Origin: an uncultured Caproiciproducens sp.
Lineage (GTDB): Bacteria; Bacillota; Clostridia; Oscillospirales; Acutalibacteraceae
Length of the DNA: 64,000 bases
Reading direction: 5' to 3'
Assembly (NCBI RefSeq): GCF_963664915.1
Contig: NZ_OY761810.1
Span: 1,316,661 to 1,380,660, forward strand
The notes below the pieces were generated by a model. That model saw only the letters and a program-made list of their open reading frames with translations. It was not told the origin of the DNA and ran no database searches. This document shows positions 7,014-15,581 of the stretch, in pieces. Made by a program: the position numbers and the translations under genes. Positions within the stretch are counted from its first letter, which is position 1; every line of letters starts with the position of its first letter.

Positions 7014-8204
7014 TTATGTTTCTGAAATGCTTTCAATCTCTTCTAATGTATAATCTGACATTTTGGTATTTAACCGACCAAGTGATGCTAAAAGTTCATA
7101 GCATCCCGTGATATCAGCCAATTCTTTAATATCAACATTTGGCCCGATCACTTCTACATAATGATATTGGTCCAGGACTTTTTCCGGCACATCGGTTACA
7201 TCAATCGTGGTTATGCCAAGTGATATTTTACCAACTACGTGCACAGGATATCCCGCCAGCCACATATATGCACCGACGGGCGTATCGTCTTTTTCGCTCA
7301 ATGATCGTAAATAGCCGTCCTTATATCCGATATGTGCCAATGCAATCCGCATATCACGCTTGGCTGTATACGAACCGCCATAGCCAATGGTCTGTCCTTT
7401 TTTCACTATCTTTATCTGGGATATTTTCGCATAGATTTCAATTGCGCCTTTCGCAGACGGGTCAATCGGATGTGCTCTATTAGGGGCGCCGCCAACCAAG
7501 CCAATTCCGATTCGCACCATATCAAAGTTAAAAGTAGTGTTGTCCAATAAAATTGTACTGTCAGTGCAGGCAAATGAGACAGGATGCTTCGGAAGTTTCT
7601 TCAAATATTGCCGCAAAACAGCTAGCTGTTCATAACAATGGGCTGAATCATCGCCCTTGATGTCATAAAAATGGCTCATATAGAACTCTACGTCAAAATT
7701 TGAAACAAATTCGCTGAAGTGTTGGCTTAATTGCACAACTTCGTCGTCTAGCAGACCAATGCGGTTCATGTGTGTATCTAAATGGATCACCGCATTGTTT
7801 TTGCCGTGAACTTTGCAGTACTTATTCCAGCGCGCAATTTGCTCCAAGCAATTTAAGCAAGGCGTTATGCGGCAGCGCACGAAATACGCTTCCTCTCCAT
7901 CCAGTAGTCCGGCCATCGCATAAATTTTCGCATCCCGATAGGGGAGAAATTTTCTTAGCTGAATTCCTTCACAAAGCTCTTCGATAAAAAAATGTCTGCA
8001 TCCTACTTCATACAGTGCCGGAGCTATCAATTCCATTTTTGCTCCGTGGACATTTGCCTTTAAAACAGCCGCGCAAATCGTATTCGTTTTGCTAACTTTT
8101 TGTTGAAACAGCTGATAATTATGGACCACGGCCTCTATATCAACGATTCGAACAACAGGGAATGGTCCGAACGCGTTCATCGGTATTTCTCGAAATGATC
8201 CCAA
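7014..8204 (-). CDS. alanine racemase family protein
   Basis: The 396-residue protein has the alanine racemase layout: an amino-terminal PLP barrel with AVLKANVHGAK (Lys49 is the expected PLP lysine), HMNRIGLL, and a beta domain containing the IGYKDGY catalytic-tyrosine region. The PLP motif differs from the usual KANAYGHG, as does IGYGGSY. It could therefore be a racemase for another amino acid, such as the serine or broad-specificity enzymes, rather than the cell-wall Alr. TTG at 8204 is preferred as start because AGGTGAG lies 5 nt upstream. An E2-like gene lies 68 bp upstream in the same direction. Confidence 0.75.
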   Translation of the reverse strand: MGSFREIPMNAFGPFPVVRIVDIEAVVHNYQLFQQKVSKTNTICAAVLKANVHGAKMELIAPALYEVGCRHFFIEELCEGIQLRKFLPYRDAKIYAMAGLLDGEEAYFVRCRITPCLNCLEQIARWNKYCKVHGKNNAVIHLDTHMNRIGLLDDEVVQLSQHFSEFVSNFDVEFYMSHFYDIKGDDSAHCYEQLAVLRQYLKKLPKHPVSFACTDSTILLDNTTFNFDMVRIGIGLVGGAPNRAHPIDPSAKGAIEIYAKISQIKIVKKGQTIGYGGSYTAKRDMRIALAHIGYKDGYLRSLSEKDDTPVGAYMWLAGYPVHVVGKISLGITTIDVTDVPEKVLDQYHYVEVIGPNVDIKELADITGCYELLASLGRLNTKMSDYTLEEIESISET

Positions 8205-8272
8205 GTTGACTCACCTGCACTTTCTCATTTTTATAATTTATATGGTTAGGACAAACTGGACCAATGTAGTCT

Positions 8273-9148
8273 TTACTCAACATCGCCGATAACTTCCTGT
8301 GGGGAAACATCCAAAGTGGATGGATTGGCTAGATAGGCGCGGAATAATTTTAGCCCAGAGGCAAAATAAAAGCCATCGCAAATGCGTTCATCCGTGACAA
8401 AGGTATAATCGATGTATTTCTTTTTCACGACATTGCCCAGCTCACCAATCTGATTTTCGGACCTTTTGGCCCCAAAAGCTAGGAATACAGGTACATTGCC
8501 AAAATTGTACAAATGATGATAAATGGGCGGAATACCCAACGATCCCATGGATGTAATGAACATGGAGCCGTGAAAAGGACTAACATTAATTAAGGCTATA
8601 GGAAGCAGGCCAAAGTAATCTAACATTTTTAGAAACCAGACTGCGGTCTTCTTGAGCAGTCCGGGTATGTAATTCAAAATCCTAGCTGCCCCGTCAAAGT
8701 CATTTTCATCTTCACCAAAGGCTTTTGTTATGGCATCTGTGAAGCGCTTATAAACATCTTCTGCGGTGTCGGATTGTTCAAATACTACTTTGATCACAGT
8801 ATCGGTTTCATCTGCACGGAGTTTTTTCTTAGCAACCATATTGATAATAATCTTCTGTCTGGCGTAAATCTTCTGACCGGAAATAAAACGATTGATGCCT
8901 GGTCTTTGGGATATCATCCGGACATAAGCTGTGAGAATGACGTGCAGGATTCCAAAGCCTTCTAGGCCGCTTTTGCGCTTTTTTTGGACATATAGATCCA
9001 CTTCAGTTGTCTCGAATTTATCGATCAAATAGTTCTGCGCATCGCTACGTGAGACCATAATATAGGGTGAAACCGTATTATATGGATCCAGAGAGCGAAT
9101 TTTTCTGCCATCTTTTCTATCGCCGAAACGCCGTATTGCTTTAGCCAT
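8273..9148 (-). CDS. stand-alone 2-oxoacid dehydrogenase E2-like acyltransferase domain
   Basis: About 291 residues match the catalytic domain of dihydrolipoyl acyltransferases and chloramphenicol acetyltransferase. There is no lipoyl domain, no E1/E3-binding domain and no neighbouring E1 or E3 gene. The family's HxxxDG active-site motif corresponds here to TDERICDGF, where Glu replaces the catalytic His while Asp-Gly is kept. A normal acyl transfer mechanism is therefore doubtful. ATG at 9148 has GGAG 9 nt upstream; an in-frame upstream ATG lacks a site. Its role is unknown, but it may be co-transcribed with the alanine racemase. Confidence 0.7.
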   Translation of the reverse strand: MAKAIRRFGDRKDGRKIRSLDPYNTVSPYIMVSRSDAQNYLIDKFETTEVDLYVQKKRKSGLEGFGILHVILTAYVRMISQRPGINRFISGQKIYARQKIIINMVAKKKLRADETDTVIKVVFEQSDTAEDVYKRFTDAITKAFGEDENDFDGAARILNYIPGLLKKTAVWFLKMLDYFGLLPIALINVSPFHGSMFITSMGSLGIPPIYHHLYNFGNVPVFLAFGAKRSENQIGELGNVVKKKYIDYTFVTDERICDGFYFASGLKLFRAYLANPSTLDVSPQEVIGDVE

Positions 9149-9549
9149 GTCAACACTCCACATTCATTAATATCTGTTTTTTTCCATTACCCATAAAATC
9201 AACTTATTGCAAAATATAACACGCAAGAAAAGGAAAGAGACATAATTTGCTATTACTGGTCTAATGCGAAGTTCAGAAGGCTATCTAAGCTTCGCATTCT
9301 AATATGAAGTGTGAAGCTCCAAAAGGAAGGAGAGAAGATTCATTGCATCCAAATAGATTATAAATTTAATATAATACTATAATATCATTATATCCTTATA
9401 ATGCAATAATTTAATCCCCATCACCACAAATTTCATTCTCCATATAATGAAAAAAGACAAAGCATCCTTCCGGTGACACTTTGTCTTGAAATCAATTTAC
9501 AGGCTATCGTACCAGTGCTCAAACTGTTGTATTGTCTGGAACAATTAAA
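9149..9549. other. intergenic region with inverted repeats
   Basis: No gene is visible. A 9-bp inverted repeat AATGCGAAG/CTTCGCATT lies at 9263-9271 and 9290-9298, and the terminator of the anti-sigma gene lies at 9449-9487. The rest is AT-rich sequence. Confidence 0.5.
9449..9487 (-). terminator. terminator of the sigma/anti-sigma operon
   Basis: On the minus strand the arms AAGACAAAG/CTTTGTCTT enclose a GC-rich loop and are followed by six T. It lies about 60 bp after the stop of the membrane protein gene. Confidence 0.8.
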
Positions 9550-10491
9550 TTACGATTTATATTTTGCTATCATTTTTTTATAATCATCGATAAAATACTT
9601 ATCCTGCCTTAATTTCATTTTGTCCTCATAGTAGTAAAATTCCGATCTAGAGGATTGGCCTTTATCCCACATAACATCAATGGTTTTATCGTTCAAAAGA
9701 CTTATCCAATCACTGTGAAATACATATTGCTGATCTAGAGTCACTTCTATTTGCGGGGCAAAAGAGTAACATATTCCATACTTTCCATCCCTCTTGATAG
9801 GAGCAAACGCATAGTTGCCGGTTTCGCTGCTGCTGCTTTCACTTTTTATGTCGTATTCATATAGATTCAGAATATACTGTCGGTTTTGCTGAAGAATACA
9901 AGAGGGGTCTTCAGCGGATAGTCCATTCTCAACCTTGATGACATCTCCCGCTTTGAACTCTTTCTTTGTGTAGTACAGTGCATCGATCCGTATTTCGTAA
10001 ACAATCCCATTTAAGTATGGATAGATTAGTATCTTGGACTTTGATTTACCATCATTAGCGCCCTGCTTATAATCTTTTATATAACTATTTATCACGGTTG
10101 CCTTGCATATGAGGTCACTGTGTGAAATAACGTATTTTTCAGAAAATGCAGCAATATCCATTGATACGGCGTTGCCTTTGGGTAAATTCATAAGGTTTGG
10201 CGAACTGGAAAACCGCAATGAATCCAGTGAAACCGGAGAGGGATCAAAAGGGATTGTGTTATGACGAATTTGAAACGCATAAACAGATACGGAAGCCACC
10301 AATAGGATGGCAAAGCCTGCAATCGCGTAACGAGAAATGATTTTGTGCGAAGGATTCACACGACGGATATCGACTTGAGGCTCGGGTCTGATTCTTAGCT
10401 GGGATTCAATTTTACTCCATACATCAGGTGTATTTTGGTCTGCCTGTTTTATCAGTATCTCTTTTATTTCCCGTTTGCTTTTTCTAATCAT
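9550..10491 (-). CDS. membrane protein, probable anti-sigma partner of the ECF factor
   Basis: The 313-residue protein has a ~60-residue cytoplasmic start, one membrane segment at about residues 65-82 (AIAGFAILLVASVSVYAFQI) and an exported domain of ~230 residues with no family I recognise. The ATG at 10491 lies 6 nt after AGGAGGT and overlaps the stop of the sigma gene by 8 bp, implying coupled translation. This gene order and topology are typical of membrane regulators that hold an ECF sigma factor. No zinc anti-sigma HxxxCxxC motif is present, so it would be a divergent class. Confidence 0.65.
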   Translation of the reverse strand: MIRKSKREIKEILIKQADQNTPDVWSKIESQLRIRPEPQVDIRRVNPSHKIISRYAIAGFAILLVASVSVYAFQIRHNTIPFDPSPVSLDSLRFSSSPNLMNLPKGNAVSMDIAAFSEKYVISHSDLICKATVINSYIKDYKQGANDGKSKSKILIYPYLNGIVYEIRIDALYYTKKEFKAGDVIKVENGLSAEDPSCILQQNRQYILNLYEYDIKSESSSSETGNYAFAPIKRDGKYGICYSFAPQIEVTLDQQYVFHSDWISLLNDKTIDVMWDKGQSSRSEFYYYEDKMKLRQDKYFIDDYKKMIAKYKS

Positions 10492-11011
10492 AATCATACC
10501 TCCTAAGTTTATTGATTGCTTTCCGGTATATCCATGCAACCGTTCCAAGAGGTTTTTGAAAGATTTTGCTCAAATCCTTAAAAGAAATATCTCCTAATAC
10601 ATGCATTGTAACGATTTGCAGCTCCACTGGATTGAGATGGCTGCATGCGTTTTCTAACGGGATCTTATTGCAAATTTGGGATTCCAAGCTGGATTGAATT
10701 TCTTCTTCCGGTTCTTCCATCTCATCGATGGCAACAATGTGGTTTTCCTTTCTCAGTGCATCGATTGCTGTGTTGCGTGCAATCGCCATAATCCAAGGCT
10801 TATGCTTACCCCCAAAATGATAGGTTTCGGCCTTATCCCAAAGTTTGATAAAAACATCCGAAGTGACATCCTCTGCATCTTGCTGGTGTCCCATAATGCA
10901 AAACACTAATGAAAATACAATTTTGACGTATTCATCATAAATTGTTTTTAGGCCATCCTTGCTGCCGTGAAGAATTAGTTCGATATTATCCTCGAATTGT
11001 ATGTCTGTCAT
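10484..11011 (-). CDS. ECF-type RNA polymerase sigma factor
   Basis: The 175-residue protein contains sigma region 2 (about residues 22-88; DVFIKLWDKAETY and WIMAIARNTAIDALRK) and region 4 (about residues 120-170; SFKDLSKIFQKPLGTVAWIY). It lacks regions 1 and 3, as extracytoplasmic-function factors do. It would direct RNA polymerase to a small stress or envelope regulon, held in check by the membrane protein encoded downstream and overlapping it by 8 bp. AGGTGAG precedes the ATG. The stimulus is unknown. Confidence 0.9.
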   Translation of the reverse strand: MTDIQFEDNIELILHGSKDGLKTIYDEYVKIVFSLVFCIMGHQQDAEDVTSDVFIKLWDKAETYHFGGKHKPWIMAIARNTAIDALRKENHIVAIDEMEEPEEEIQSSLESQICNKIPLENACSHLNPVELQIVTMHVLGDISFKDLSKIFQKPLGTVAWIYRKAINKLRRYDYD

Positions 11012-11133
11012 ATCTTTCGTCTCACCTCTCTATATCATATACGTATGAGGGGGTCTGTTTTTATGGGTGTTTTAAGTATTTTTTCATTAATTCTATTAGA
11101 TCTTAATAGGAATGAACTTACAAAAGACTCCTT

Positions 11134-11370
11134 GAAGCTAAGCCTGACTAAACAATATTCAATTCTACCCTCCATGTCAAGAGCTGGGACACCTTTGGAC
11201 AATGCCTGCGCTGAAAACTTTTTTGAAATTATTAAAACTGGGTGTGTCTATCGACAGAAAATCCAAACCATTGAACAAGCCGGAAAATTTATTGATGATC
11301 ATGTCTGTTTTTATAATAATGAACGTATTCAGCATAAAACAAAGCTGGCATCGTATCAAAAACGATGCCA
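11134..11370 (+). pseudogene. IS3-family transposase remnant (OrfB 3' end)
   Basis: About 75 residues match the carboxyl-terminal part of the IS3-family DDE integrase: SMSRAGTPLDNACAENFFEI, which includes the last catalytic Glu, and FIDDHVCFYNNERIQHKT. The first two catalytic Asp regions, OrfA and both ends of the element are missing, so it is a decayed fragment. It lies between the ECF operon and the sugar regulon and marks the boundary of the accessory block. Confidence 0.8.
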
Positions 11371-11433
11371 GCCTGCGTATTTCTATGAAATTCTACGATG
11401 TGCTTTTCTGTTACCTGTCTATTTCTCATGGAG

Positions 11434-11465
11434 CGGTTCACAGTTTATGACTGAACCGTTTTTTG
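11434..11465 (+). terminator. rho-independent terminator after the IS3 fragment
   Basis: The arms CGGTTCA and TGAACCG flank an 11-nt loop and are followed by six T. It is oriented with the transposase remnant. Confidence 0.65.
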
Positions 11466-11492
11466 TTGTGTTTTGAGGAGGCGCCAAATAAA

Positions 11493-12176
11493 TCAGTCCA
11501 GACGCTTAGTCAGTTCCTTGGGAATTGTTGCGGTATCTTGTCCGTAGAATTTAAACACGTCAACTGCCTGCTGAATTTGTGCCTCGCTCATCTGCTTGGT
11601 CGGACCGACAGCAGCGGCGGCAAGGTAGCACTTTGCTGCCTCTTCTGTATAAACAGCGGCGTAGAGCGCTTGCTTGAGGTCCTTACCAATGGTCATGACG
11701 CCGTGGTGCGCAAGGATAACAGCAAGGCTGTCACCGATGTATTTCACGGTGTCAATCCCCATGTCGACCGAGCCTGCCGCGGAGAACGGGGTAATCGGCA
11801 CATTGCCGCCCGCTGCATTTGCCAATGTAGTCAAATTGACACGGAAGGTGTCTTTTTCAATCAGACCAACTGCGGTGGCGTAAGGCTGGTGCGTGTGGAT
11901 GACTGCATTGATATCGGGGCGGTGCTTGAAAATATACAGTACTGCTTCGGTGTCGGAAGAGGGTTTTCTGGTTCCCTCAATGATTTTGCCGTCAATGTCC
12001 ATAACCAGTACATCATCGGGTTCCATATCTTCATAAATCATACCTGAGGGCGTGACAAGAATTTCGCCAGTAGGCATTCTCATGGAAAGATTGCCGCCTG
12101 AAAGTGCGATCAGCTGATAACGGTCGAGTTTAACACCGGCTATAATGATTTGCTTTTTTTCTTCTAAAAACATCAT
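11493..12176 (-). CDS. class II aldolase (L-fuculose/L-ribulose-phosphate type)
   Basis: The 227-residue enzyme belongs to the zinc-dependent class II aldolase/AraD family. SGGNLSMR and VTPSGM form the phosphate and substrate pocket, and the zinc histidines are in HTHQPY and AHHGVM. It would cleave a keto- or aldose phosphate to DHAP or a related triose plus an aldehyde. It is the last gene of a minus-strand operon with the two transketolase subunits and belongs to the SorC/PTS regulon. AGGAGGT precedes the ATG. A second aldolase of the same family is encoded at 20587. The substrate is not readable from sequence. Confidence 0.85.
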   Translation of the reverse strand: MMFLEEKKQIIIAGVKLDRYQLIALSGGNLSMRMPTGEILVTPSGMIYEDMEPDDVLVMDIDGKIIEGTRKPSSDTEAVLYIFKHRPDINAVIHTHQPYATAVGLIEKDTFRVNLTTLANAAGGNVPITPFSAAGSVDMGIDTVKYIGDSLAVILAHHGVMTIGKDLKQALYAAVYTEEAAKCYLAAAAVGPTKQMSEAQIQQAVDVFKFYGQDTATIPKELTKRLD

Positions 12177-12256
12177 ACTTTACCTCCTGAGTAATTTTGA
12201 AATGGGATCTTTGTTTATGCAGCCCCGAAACTGTGCTTTAGGAGAGACAGTCACGA

Positions 12257-13243
12257 TTAGACCTCAAGAAAATCAACAAAACGAACTTCTTCCAAATCGT
12301 GCTCTTTGATGTCCAGATTCTTACCGGTCAGGTTTTCGACGGCAGATACCAGATGCATTGCGTCAATGCCGTACTTCTTCATGAGGTACATCTTGGACGC
12401 GCCGTGGGGATAGCTGGTCAGGCCGATTTTGATCAGCCGTTTGTTTAGGCCGTTCTCGGCAATCACATCCGCGACCGCAGAACCCAAACCGCCGATGCTC
12501 ATGTGATTCTCGATTGTGACAACGCCGTACTTGGACTTCGAAATTGCCTCGACGATAGTCGGATCGGTGAAAGGCTTAAGTGTGGAAACATGCATGTGCT
12601 GGATGGACATGCCCTTATCCTTCAGAACTGCAGTCGCACGCATGGCTTCCTCGGTGCAGATGGAGGAGGACAGCACGACGACATCGGTACCTTCGGACAG
12701 AACACGCGCACGGTTGAACTGCATAGGCTCATTTGCAGGAAACAGGCGCGGAACATCTTTGCGGAGCATACGGATGTAAACGGGGCCGTTATAGTTGTAC
12801 GCCAAGTCCAAAACGCCCTCAATTTCCGTAGCGTCACCAATATCAAAGATTGCAATGTTCGGAACGGAGCGCAAAACCGCAACGTCGTTGACCGACTGAT
12901 GGGTAACACCGCCCGGGGTAGTGATGCCGGGAACGAAGCCGACAAATACGACCGGCAGATTTGGATAAGCAACGCTCATCTCAAGCTGGTCGAGAATACG
13001 GCGGTATAGGAAGACCGCAAAGGTGTGCAGGAAAGGGCGATAGCCCTCACGTGCCATACCTGCAGCCCAAGAACACATATTCTGCTCTGCAATACCCATG
13101 GTCAGGTAACGGTCAGGATAGGTTGTTCTAAATTTTTTGACTTCGCAGGAGGAACCGAGGTCGGCGGACATAACGTAAACTTCGGGATGCTCTGCCGCGA
13201 AGCGAATCATATTTTTCTCGTGGGTATTTACTTCGATTTTCAT
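12257..13243 (-). CDS. transketolase, carboxyl-terminal subunit
   Basis: The 328-residue protein contains the pyrimidine-binding half of transketolase (SADLGSS; catalytic Glu in MGIAEQNM) and the carboxyl-terminal transketolase domain (SYPHGASKMYLMKKYGID). Together with the subunit encoded just upstream it would form one thiamine-diphosphate active site that moves two-carbon units between sugar phosphates. Split transketolases dedicated to a single pathway, such as AptA/AptB of apulose-4-phosphate breakdown, have this size. The two subunit genes are 16 bp apart and must be co-expressed. Confidence 0.88.
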   Translation of the reverse strand: MKIEVNTHEKNMIRFAAEHPEVYVMSADLGSSCEVKKFRTTYPDRYLTMGIAEQNMCSWAAGMAREGYRPFLHTFAVFLYRRILDQLEMSVAYPNLPVVFVGFVPGITTPGGVTHQSVNDVAVLRSVPNIAIFDIGDATEIEGVLDLAYNYNGPVYIRMLRKDVPRLFPANEPMQFNRARVLSEGTDVVVLSSSICTEEAMRATAVLKDKGMSIQHMHVSTLKPFTDPTIVEAISKSKYGVVTIENHMSIGGLGSAVADVIAENGLNKRLIKIGLTSYPHGASKMYLMKKYGIDAMHLVSAVENLTGKNLDIKEHDLEEVRFVDFLEV

Positions 13244-13259
13244 TCAGAATCCCTCTTTC

Positions 13260-14165
13260 TTACATTTTATCGTAAACTGCCTGAAACGCTTCGCGCTCGC
13301 TTGCGCCAATACGGACAAAGTGGAGCATTGGCCAACGTTTTTCAAGCGGTGGAACACCGGTGGTACCGCGAGTCCTGCAAATCACAACAAGGGGCTTTCC
13401 CTCATGCTGGGTTTTTGCCGCCGAAACCAGTTCCTCGATTGAGTGACCGTTGCAGGTGACGCATTTTGCGCCGAAAGCTTCAAAACGCTCACTCATCGGT
13501 TCTTCAGTCATCTGATCTTCAACCGCACCCTCGACCTGCTGGCCGTTCGCATCAATAACGATAATGAAATTATCAAGCTTGTAGTAGCCCGCAGCCTGTA
13601 TACATTCCCAAAGCTGACCTTCCTGCAGCTCGCCGTCGCCGAGCATGCAGTACACCTTACCGGTTTCGCCCTTGATCTTGCGGGAATGCGCGGTACCTGC
13701 GGCGATTGAAATGGTCTGCCCCAGGGAGCCTGCGGTATTTTCAAATCCGGGAGAATGTTCAGCCCCGATCATCTCCATATTCCAGCCATCAACATTAAAC
13801 TTATCCATACAATCTGGACTGATACGGCCGGTAGCCGCGAGAGCACAGTAGATAACAGATGCATAGTGACAGCAGGAAACAAAGAAACGATCCTTGTCGG
13901 GCGCGGGCGCACCGTTATAGGAAGAACCTCTCTGATAGTCCATGTTGTCGGGACCGGGAACTCCCGGGAACGGGATCGGTTCCCAGTTGCCAACAGAGGG
14001 ACCGAGATTCATGATTTTTGTGTACAGGCTGGCGACAATTTCGGCAGAGGAACAGGCCTGCCCCAGATAACACCCCCCTGTCTTCAGCGCAATCCCAAGA
14101 ATTTGTTTGCGGATGCTGGTAGCGACGCTCTGAATTTCTTCGGTGGAATAATTTTTTTCCGGCAT
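13260..14165 (-). CDS. transketolase, amino-terminal subunit
   Basis: This is the thiamine-diphosphate-binding half of a split transketolase, ~301 residues. The GDGELQEGQLWE...LDNFIIVIDANG stretch is the GDG-NDN cofactor motif, and AEHSPGF carries a substrate-site His. ATG at 14165 is preferred, with AAAGGAG upstream; an in-frame ATG 15 codons earlier overlaps that ribosome site. It is the first gene of the minus-strand operon and diverges from the zinc dehydrogenase gene across an operator region. The protein is inactive without the downstream subunit. Confidence 0.88.
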   Translation of the reverse strand: MPEKNYSTEEIQSVATSIRKQILGIALKTGGCYLGQACSSAEIVASLYTKIMNLGPSVGNWEPIPFPGVPGPDNMDYQRGSSYNGAPAPDKDRFFVSCCHYASVIYCALAATGRISPDCMDKFNVDGWNMEMIGAEHSPGFENTAGSLGQTISIAAGTAHSRKIKGETGKVYCMLGDGELQEGQLWECIQAAGYYKLDNFIIVIDANGQQVEGAVEDQMTEEPMSERFEAFGAKCVTCNGHSIEELVSAAKTQHEGKPLVVICRTRGTTGVPPLEKRWPMLHFVRIGASEREAFQAVYDKM

Positions 14166-14324
14166 AATAAATAATGCTCCTTTCATAATGGTTGTCTGCG
14201 AGGCAGACAAGCTTACGCAATAATGGAGGTAAAGCCAATCTCGATATGAATATTATTTCACAATATTGAACATATGTCAACAAAGGAAGACAGTCGAATT
14301 CGTACAAATCGAGAAAAGATTATC

Positions 14325-14339
14325 TGTACAAATTGTACA
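14325..14339. promoter_or_regulatory. palindromic operator candidate in the divergent control region
   Basis: TGTACAA-A-TTGTACA is a perfect 15-bp palindrome. Related half-sites (CGTACAAATCG, CTATACAAA) lie on either side at about 14301-14355. It sits between the transketolase and dehydrogenase genes, 27 bp before the -35 of the plus-strand promoter. It is a likely site for the SorC regulator or another repressor. Confidence 0.6.
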
Positions 14340-14365
14340 AATCGGCAATCTATACAAAAAAACAA

Positions 14366-14394
14366 TTGACTTGTTCGTTATTTTGCAATACAAT
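14366..14394 (+). promoter_or_regulatory. promoter for the zinc dehydrogenase gene
   Basis: TTGACT (14366-14371) and TACAAT (14389-14394) have a 17-bp spacer, with the ATG about 85 bp downstream. The 5' leader in between holds GAACATAATTT and GAACAAGAGTTC, which resemble the GTTCA/TGAAC half-sites in front of sorC. Confidence 0.7.
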
Positions 14395-14478
14395 GATGCC
14401 AAAGAAGCGGGGCAATCAAAAAGTTCCGTGAACATAATTTCTTAATTACGAACAAGAGTTCATTGGAGGCATCGATTT

Positions 14479-15525
14479 ATGAAAGCAGTTTTAAAAACCA
14501 AGAATGGTTATGACAACATGGAGTATACCGATATTCCCGAACCAAAGGCAGAACGCGATCTCGTCAAGATCAAGGTGGCTTATTCAGGCATTTGCGGAAC
14601 TGACCTGCATGCATTTAAAGGAACGTATCCGAGCACAAAGCCGCCTGTCGTACTGGGACATGAGTTTTCAGGCATCGTCACCGAAATCGGCCCCGATGTC
14701 ACTAAGGTGAAGGTTGGCGACCGGGTCACGAGCGAGACTACGTTTACGACCTGCGGTACCTGCCCTTACTGCAACAGCCGTGATTACAATCTTTGCGGCA
14801 GCCGTCAGGGTCTTGGCACTCAGATCAACGGCTCGATGGCAGAATATCTTGTCAGCCGGGAGGAAAGCGTTCACATCCTGCCTGCAAAAGTAAGTTTGCT
14901 CAGTGCAGCACTGATAGAGCCGCTCGCCTGCGGCGTACATGCAAGTATTGAAAAAGGCGATGTGCAGCCGGGGGAAATCATTGTTGTATTCGGCGCCGGT
15001 GCGATCGGTTTGCTGCTCGCACAAGTTGCAAAGGCCCGCGGTGCAACGGTCATCCTTGCGGGGCTGACCAATGACGCGGAGCGTTTTAACATTGCACATA
15101 CTTTCGGAGTTGACCGAACGGTCGACCAAATGACCGAGAATCTGAAGGCAATTGTCATGGAGATGACCAATGGTATCGGCGCACACAAATGTTTTGAGTG
15201 TTCGGGCGCTGTTCCGGCTGCAAATACAGCGTTAGACATTGTCCGCCGCAAAGGCAAGGTTATTCAGATGGGTGTATTCCCGCAGGCAAAAGAGAGTATC
15301 GCAACCGACCTGATTCTGCACAAAGAAATAGAATACATCGGTTCGCGCAGCCAGAAGCCCAGTTCCTGGAAAAAGTCGATTGAACTGCTTGCAGCGGGCA
15401 CGGTCGTTCCCGAGAAGATTGTCACAACGATTGTTTCTTTGGAAGACTGGCGCGAAGGTTTTGAGAAAATGATTCGCGGCGAGGGTGCAAAGGGTGTCAT
15501 CTGCTGTGACGATACGCTGCAATAA
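14479..15525 (+). CDS. zinc-dependent polyol-phosphate/alcohol dehydrogenase
   Basis: The 348-residue medium-chain dehydrogenase has catalytic zinc ligands in GICGTD (Cys38) and GHEF. Structural-zinc cysteines are in TCGTCPYC and the following NLC, and the Rossmann motif reads VFGAGAIGLLLAQ. It resembles sorbitol and galactitol-1-phosphate dehydrogenases. In this PTS regulon it most plausibly oxidises the phosphorylated polyol made by the EII complex to a ketose phosphate using NAD. It has its own promoter and a leader with possible SorC sites. The exact substrate is unknown. Confidence 0.85.
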   Translation: MKAVLKTKNGYDNMEYTDIPEPKAERDLVKIKVAYSGICGTDLHAFKGTYPSTKPPVVLGHEFSGIVTEIGPDVTKVKVGDRVTSETTFTTCGTCPYCNSRDYNLCGSRQGLGTQINGSMAEYLVSREESVHILPAKVSLLSAALIEPLACGVHASIEKGDVQPGEIIVVFGAGAIGLLLAQVAKARGATVILAGLTNDAERFNIAHTFGVDRTVDQMTENLKAIVMEMTNGIGAHKCFECSGAVPAANTALDIVRRKGKVIQMGVFPQAKESIATDLILHKEIEYIGSRSQKPSSWKKSIELLAAGTVVPEKIVTTIVSLEDWREGFEKMIRGEGAKGVICCDDTLQ

Positions 15526-15535
15526 TCAAGGCAAC

Positions 15536-15561
15536 AAAAAAGCGGAGGCTTTCGCCTCCGC
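15536..15561 (-). terminator. terminator between sorC and the dehydrogenase gene
   Basis: GCGGAGGC/GCCTCCGC form an 8-bp stem with a 4-nt loop. The six T follow on the minus strand, so it mainly ends sorC; the hairpin also lies 10-35 bp after the stop of the convergent dehydrogenase gene. Confidence 0.85.
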
Positions 15562-15581
15562 AATCATTCAGAAATAAGCTG

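Noticed and set aside
13025-13709. Long plus-strand open frames opposite the transketolase genes
   Set aside because: They are shadows of the real minus-strand genes, whose motifs and ribosome sites are clear.
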